Under the pieces are notes generated by a model. That model was not told the origin of the DNA and did no database searches. It was given only the letters and a program-made list of their open reading frames with translations. Made by a program: the position numbers and the translations under genes. A stretch of DNA of 27,729 nucleotides, from assembly GCF_000002865.3 (NCBI RefSeq), contig NW_001865045.1, forward strand, positions 160,831 through 188,559, written 5' to 3'. The DNA is from Monosiga brevicollis MX1 (Eukaryota > Opisthokonta > Choanoflagellata > Craspedida > Salpingoecidae). Shown here one piece after another: positions 22,080-27,729 of this stretch (positions are counted from its first letter, which is position 1; every line of letters starts with the position of its first letter).

Positions 22080-25000
22080 ATGTTTGAAGTTGGCGATGAA
22101 GATTATGTACGTGGGTGTTCTGCGTGACGCATGTTCAATCGCACACCTAAAGACTGCTCACGTTCCCGGCTCATCGGTGGTGTAACAGGTTGTTGAGGAG
22201 ATCGAGCCACCTCAACCGCCATCCTCTGGACGTCTAGCCGCCTCGCAGCTTTCCGGCCCCATGCGTACGGGCCACTGCTTGTTCGCCAGAGGCGCCCAAC
22301 TTCTTGCGTGCTGCGGCCACGACTGTCACGGCCTCACACACCCCTTTTTTCCCTCCTCTGTTAGCGTTTCTCTCAGGTGATAGCCGGTACCAGAATCAAT
22401 TTGACTTTTCAGATGGCTTCAGTACGTTTTGGCAACGCTCGTCGACCCGCGCCTCATCAATTGCCCGAGCACACAAGCGCCTTTCACATTGAATGTTGCG
22501 CCTGTTGTGCATGCGCAGTGTCCGAAGACATGAACGATTTCCGCGTCAACGAAGAGCCGGTTATGCGCCGTCGCAAGGTATGGGTTGTGCTGAATCTGTC
22601 GGCTAGCTCTATTGGCGATTTCAATGAATCAACAACTTTGCAGGATAGTCTCACCCCACTGCCACGCCTCACACCTTTTGGTGATACCTCTGTGCATTTC
22701 TTCCAATAGGATCCCAAAATCATCGAGCGCTACATCTTTGGAGAACTGTACGTGCTCCTCTTCAGAATGATGCACGCCTGATTGTTCTTGTTGCAGCTGT
22801 GTGTGTTTCATGGCAACTCACGCCAAGCTCCGCTTTGGATCTCATCTTGAACCGCAATAGCTTGGGAGAAGGTTCTTTTGCAAAGGTCAAGGAGGTGCTG
22901 GATCTCATCACTCTGCAGCGTTTTGCCGTCAAAATCATCAAGGTACGACTTCTTGAGAAACACAAGACTTGGAACTTAAGCCTCTGCCGCTGCACCGAGA
23001 ACACCGTTCTCGTGCATTTGCTCATCTTCTGCATGCATGTCCATTTTTTTTTTTTTTTTGTGCAGTTCAAGCGAGTGCGCCGCATTCCCAATGGCCCGGA
23101 TAACATTCGCAAGGAAATCATGCTTCTCAAAGTAAGGTGCCTGGCTTTGTCTAGCGATATTTTCACCATCCGCGCTAACAAGGTTGCTCGCTCCAATCTG
23201 CGCTATTAGCGTTTGCGACATCGAAATGTGATTCGTCTTGTCGACACTCTCTACAACCATAATAAGGAAAAGATCTACATGGTGTGTAGCTGCTTGCTAC
23301 CAGGGGCTTGCTACCGCCCTGGGTTTTCAGTTCCTACCAGAAAACGAAGTCAACTCATTCTGTGCCTGCCTTTGGGATGCAATTGCCTTTAGTTCATGGA
23401 GTACTGTCACGGTACCTTGGAAACTTTGCTCAACAATGCTCCTTTCAAGCGCATTCCAGTGTGGCAGGTAGAGTCTGCTCGCCCCACGTACCGACCATCG
23501 TGGCGCTGCCCCAACCCGATCCCACACCCTACCCATGTTGCCTGACGAATCCCTGAATGTCGCCACTGGGCATTGGACTGTGCAGGGTCACCTCTATTTC
23601 ACGCAACTTGTCGAAGCCATGCGCTACATTCACAGCCAGGTAAATGGGGAAGAGCCCACCGCCTTGGCAGTGCGTCAAACTTGTGTGCCCACAACAAAGA
23701 TTCCCTGCTGCATGCACTCTAGGGCATTATTCATCGAGATATCAAGCCAGGCAACATGCTCCTTACCGCCGACGACGTCCTCAAGCTTGCGGATTTTGGT
23801 GTGGCTGATGTGTTGCAGCGGTGGGTTTGCGCGACTCTACCCCATCACATTTGCCTTCTGCCCAATTTGAACTCCTCATCGATGCCGTTTTCAGTTTTGT
23901 GCCCGGAACTCGGGTGGATACATCCAATGGTACTCCATTTTTCCAATGCCCAGAGGTTGCGCGAGGCCAGGAATCGTTTGATGGTGAGCTGAGGCATGCA
24001 TACCCTCGCATTCCGCTTTGATTGGGTTTGTCGTTTGTATCGAGGCTCTGTCACAGATTTGATGCCCTCTTGCAGGCGTCAAGGCCGATGTATGGGCAGC
24101 GGGCGTCACGCTTTGGTCCATGCTCTCGGGCACGTTTCCTTTTGATGGCGGGTCCATCTATGATCTCTATTGTAACATCTCCAAAGGTACAAGATATTTC
24201 CTGACCGCTCTGGGCACGATAGAACGAGCATGTGCACATCTTGCTTTTCAATCTTGATCGCGTGCTCACGCGGCTGGGTACGCGGGAGCAGGTGAATACG
24301 TCATCCCGGACACTATACCGCCAGACGCAGCCAATCTGTTGGATGCCATGCTTCACACTGACATGGAAACACGGGCCACCGTGGAGGCCGTAGCCTCGCA
24401 CAGGTACGGTTGATTCAGTCGGAATCTTTGCATCTTGACGCTGTGAACCGGAACAAGCTTGCATGTCGCCATTGTGACAGTAATGTGTCAGTGAGCAGAA
24501 CAAGTATCAATTTACTCATTCCTTCCATTGCCGGCCACACCATGTAGCTTTACGCGCTCGCTGCCGATTCGTGAAGAATTTCGTGTCGGGCTTCCTGTGT
24601 CACACTCAAACCCTCTGCACTGTACGTAGTTGATAACATGTGCATGAAATTGCGTGTTGGCTGTAGCGCCATCTCACCAATCTGGAAATCGATGATGGCT
24701 CTGCCTTTTATAGCTAGCTCGCTGGTACCAATTCTCGATGAGCTCTATGCTGGCTATGATCTCTGCAGTGATGAGCAATCAGTCGACGAAGAACTCGGTA
24801 TGCGTTCCTCAACAAGTCTTGGGACACCTTTGCCGTTTTCGTTGCTTGTGGACAGGAGACAGGCAGGCAGAAAGGGCTCGTGTTTGACATGCTACCCTTC
24901 CGTACCTGCCTTCATGGCTCTCAAACTCTGACTTGTACTGGCTTGCCGTGCTTCGCGTAGCTGAAAGTCTGAATGATTCGAGTCACAACCACGATAATAC

Positions 25001-25710
25001 TATGGTGGATATTCACGCATTGCCAGTCAAGCGCCCCAGGTGGGACTGGGCCGTCCCAATGATTAGCAGCGACCTCCTTGTCTGAGTGCTTGTCGTCATG
25101 GTTGAACTCATGGGGAATACAATCGTGACCTGGGATGTTACTGCAGCCTGCTATCTGGTCGTCAAGACACCCGCTCCGTGTCAGCTCCCACGTCGCCCGG
25201 TAGGTATCGCAACAAGAAACGGTATTCTCCTCAGTCAAGTGCCGCTCATCCGCCTTGTGCTCACAAAAATCTATGGCTCGTTTAGGTCGGGCAAGCCGAA
25301 CGCATCAGCGCAGCAGTAGCCATGGTGGCTTTCGTCGCTTGCTGTCCGGACAGCCATCACCCGGCCTCGAGCCAGCGACGGGTCTGCCTGACCCGGCAGA
25401 ATTTGCTCTAAACATGCAAAGGAAAACACAGAGCACACCCGATGTGTTCACTCGAGGTTTGTCGTTCGACCAGACTTGATTGGCGTGCACAGACGTTTGG
25501 CTCTGATTCACCTCCGTTTTCTGCCAACCAAACGACTTTGTACTTGGCACAGCCCGACCACACTCGGCTCAGCGCTCGCGCCGTGCATCACTCGGCCCCA
25601 TTTCGGAGCCCTCTCCCAGTGACCTGCGCGCCATGTTCGAGCGTCAGCAAGCCTTTGAGCGTCATTCGACGGATGAGGCGATGATTTCCACGTCAGCACC
25701 AGAGCAGTGA
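22080..25710 (+). CDS. STK11: LKB1/STK11-type serine/threonine kinase
   Basis: Twenty exons, phases consistent, 540 residues: 22080-22106, 22189-22264, 22377-22421, 22519-22577, 22710-22747, 22861-22942, 23066-23131, 23210-23281, 23393-23467, 23586-23639, 23723-23820, 23895-23983, 24076-24186, 24292-24403, 24548-24621, 24714-24797, 24961-25039, 25147-25199, 25286-25456, 25553-25710. The ATG has a GCCGCC context. Glycine loop [14 protein letters not shown] (83-96), catalytic Lys106 (FAVKIIK), the LKB1-specific RRIPNG, Glu126, HRD (202-204), DFG (222-224), CPE in place of APE, and [13 protein letters not shown]. The sequence follows human LKB1 along the whole domain. LKB1, with STRAD and MO25, activates AMPK-family kinases to control energy state and polarity. 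The C-terminal tail has RSRRASLGP (Ser501), a basophilic site placed like human Ser428, but no CAAX box. Exons 1-3 and 16-20 are less certain. Confidence 0.92.
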
Positions 25711-25907
25711 AGATCTGGATTTACATTCTATTGGTATTTACATACGGATGTTAGATTGTTAAATTGTGTCACAAATCTACTCGAGTTGGATGTGGCGCCG
25801 TGCGCCCATCTTTCGTAGGTTTCTTTTTACTCGGCTTGTGAGGCAGAGCAATCAATTACAGCACAATACAGAAAAAAATGGCTTTTAGGGTTTCTCCTCT
25901 CTGTCGT

Positions 25908-25913
25908 TTATTT
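25908..25913 (-). terminator. poly(A) signal of the ABHD17 gene
   Basis: TTTATT on the plus strand, AATAAA on the minus strand, about 230 bases after the ABHD17 stop. Confidence 0.5.
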
Positions 25914-26045
25914 TTTGACTTGCTGGCGCTCGTAGTGAGGGAGCAAAAATTAGGGACAAGCGCACGCGTTTGCGTGCTCGGATGTTCGTCATATAGTCAT
26001 GGCTTTTGCCACCAAAAAGACGTGCCGGGAACAAGGAAAGACAAT

Positions 26046-26051
26046 AATAAA
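26046..26051 (+). terminator. candidate poly(A) signal of the LKB1 gene
   Basis: AATAAA about 335 bases after the LKB1 stop, lying past the opposing signal at 25908-25913. Less certain because of its distance from the stop. Confidence 0.35.
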
Positions 26052-26142
26052 GAACTAAGAGACGCGAGGCGAGAGTCGAGATGGACCATGCAAGGGACGA
26101 GCACGTCAAGGAAGGGAGGTAAGCGCAACTCTGACAACGGCT

Positions 26143-27453
26143 CTATGCGCTGGGTTGTCGCGACCGCGCTTGGTCCAAAAAGTCCTGCAGCCGATCAAGA
26201 TAACCGTTGTATAGCTCCACGTCATTGTGACCAGCGCCATGCACCCAGAACGGATCCGTGGAGCCTGGACAAGCCTCGTGCAGTGACACGCCATGCGAAA
26301 AAGCAATAACCTCGTCCTACGTCATCACGAACCACGTGTGAAACGGTCGGGTCACCATCATGAAGCAAGAAGCACACCAAAGAGTACAGCCTCGCGGAGG
26401 TGGAGACAAAAGTAGCAAGTCACAACTGCCGCCGAGCAACCCACCTCTGTGCCGTGAATTATTAGGGTGGGCATGTGAACGTCGGAGATCTTGGCGATGC
26501 TCGGGAAAGGGTCGCAACAGTAGGTGCGGGTCAGGCCCGGCTTGAGCACGCGAAGCCCTACAACAAAGTGGGAAAGGCATGGTGAAGAGGATAGGTGAGT
26601 GCCGCACTGATCAGCAAGTACAGGTTGGCCGTTGGTGCCTTAAGCTGACGAGGAGGAGCGGTCGAGGGAGGGGTAGTTGTCTGACCTGAGGCGAGCGGGG
26701 AATGCAGCACCACGCCAGCAATTTCAGGATGTTTTGAGGCCAGGTCAACGGTGGGAACGGTACCAATGCTTTGGCCATAAAGTATGAGATTGGCAGGATC
26801 AATGCCAAAGCGCTCGCGAAGAGCACGATACACAGCCTCAATGTCAGTGTAGAGGTTGTTTTCACGACGCCACCCCGAGCTGAGGCCATAGCCACTGTAG
26901 TCGTAAGCAAAGACGTTGCAGTGCAGTTGTGTGGCCAGTGAGGTGAGGAAGACGGACATGAGACCAATGTCAACGGCGTTGCCATGACTGAAAAGAATAG
27001 TTTGCGTGGCCCCATCCACTTCGAGATAGTAACCGACAAGGGTGTTGCCTCGGCGAGTGCGTATGTCTCGGAGCACGTGAACCTGGCAATGTGGCTCGAA
27101 TCGCCGCAACGTCTTATCCCGAGGATTGAACGGGTCGGAAATGAAGAAAGACAGCACATGATCCTCTTCGCGAATGTCATAGGAGCACAGTGGGGGCTGA
27201 AAGGCCATTTTTGCTAGGGTTGTGGATGGCCGAGAGACGAACAAACGACATGAGAAACAGAGAAAGAGCCACCCACGAAAACCTTCCATCGCCCGTCGGC
27301 AGGTTGCGCCGATCAACATGAGGACTGACCGGTAATGGCACCCGGGCAAGGCGGACAGCACAGGAACTTGCAGATTTCTTTGCAGCAGCAAAGGTAAGAC
27401 AGACAGCACCCCCGTCGCCCGGCCTCGGGGCTCTCCTCCGCCTGGTCCTCCAT
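26143..27453 (-). CDS. ABHD17: ABHD17-type alpha/beta hydrolase (protein depalmitoylase)
   Basis: Four exons, 27453-27330, 27213-26686, 26557-26445 and 26316-26143, give 312 residues, the family's usual size. The N-terminus is cysteine-rich (CCLSYLCCC, then [19 protein letters not shown]), matching the palmitoylated N-terminus and the CCPPCPG-I-AKLAF signature of ABHD17. HGNAVDIG carries the oxyanion region. The nucleophile is the serine in [13 protein letters not shown]. The acid is the aspartate in LIIHGTEDEV, split over the exon 3/4 junction, and the histidine lies in [15 protein letters not shown]17 enzymes remove palmitate from substrates such as Ras and PSD-95 at membranes; substrates here are unknown. 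ATG 27453 is the first one before the Cys cluster. The gene converges on LKB1, and a CA tract lies about 195 bases upstream. Confidence 0.94.
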
Positions 27454-27729
27454 GTCGGTCGACGGGCTCAAATGTAGCGGCCCCCACAGACCAATCAGTC
27501 CACAGTCCACAGGCCAATCAAGCCAACGTATCCAAAGCTTGAAGCACCACCACCCTAGCCAAATAAGTCGAAATGCTTTGAATGCTGGCACGACACCCGG
27601 ATATCTTTGCCGGCTGCCGTTGTTGTTACTGGTAGTTGCTGAAATACACACGCACACACACACACACTCACTTACTTACTCTTTACTGTTAGTGTTTTCT
27701 GACAATCTGCTTTTGTCAAGATTCGCGTT
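27454..27729 (-). promoter_or_regulatory. upstream region of the ABHD17 gene
   Basis: The upstream DNA of the minus-strand ABHD17 gene runs to the window edge and contains a CA tract at 27646-27668. What lies beyond is not visible. Confidence 0.4.
27646..27668. repeat. short (CA)n microsatellite
   Basis: An imperfect CA tract with one CG interruption near 27651, in the upstream region of ABHD17. Confidence 0.9.

Larger units (their letters stand above)
25711..26142. other. tail-to-tail spacer between LKB1 and ABHD17
   Basis: A 432-base spacer with interleaved poly(A) signals: the plus-strand AATAAA is at 26046-26051 and the minus-strand one at 25908-25913. No coding exon or repeat was seen. 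Confidence 0.5.

Noticed and set aside
24661-24720. LKB1 exon 16 starting at the earlier CTGTAG acceptor (24661-24666)
   Set aside because: With the phase set by exon 15 it meets a stop within ten codons; the TTTATAG acceptor at 24713 keeps the frame open.

Overview
This window looks like compact nuclear DNA from a unicellular relative of animals, most likely a choanoflagellate of the Monosiga type. The evidence is indirect: an LKB1/STK11-type kinase, a WDR75/UTP17 homologue, RCL1 and ABHD17 (typical of opisthokonts) sit beside a plant/algal-style ascorbate peroxidase. The genes are packed head-to-head and tail-to-tail, carry many short phase-consistent introns (about 68 in my models) and favour GC-ending codons. 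Species assignment is an inference. All spliced models below were built by hand from GT/AG sites and reading phase; no alignment or transcript data were available.

Layout: a small membrane-protein CDS or 3' gene end (19-268, +). A divergent pair of SPFH/band-7 membrane proteins (839-2583, - and 3437-5043, +). A 17-exon Golgi-type GT8 glycosyltransferase with EGF modules (5327-9654, -). RCL1 (9981-11770, +). Ascorbate peroxidase (12407-13273, +). A DEP-domain, DEPDC7-like protein (13781-16692, -). The WDR75/UTP17 WD-repeat ribosome-biogenesis protein (17237-21571, +). An LKB1/STK11 kinase in 20 exons (22080-25710, +). An ABHD17-type depalmitoylase (26143-27453, -). The summed coding length of each of the nine main models is a multiple of three.

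Themes: every head-to-head promoter, and the promoter of ABHD17, contains a (CA/GT)n microsatellite, while none of the tail-to-tail spacers does. Two convergent pairs have interleaved poly(A) signals, suggesting overlapping antisense 3' ends. RCL1 and WDR75 both act in the small-subunit processome. The two SPFH paralogues share a promoter and probably a complex, and their many N-glycosylation sequons put their bulk in the lumen or outside the cell. The most distinctive protein is the GT8 enzyme: its stem region carries a duplicated unit made of a PAN-like Cys repeat followed by an EGF module. I saw no mobile elements, CRISPR arrays, tRNA or rRNA genes.
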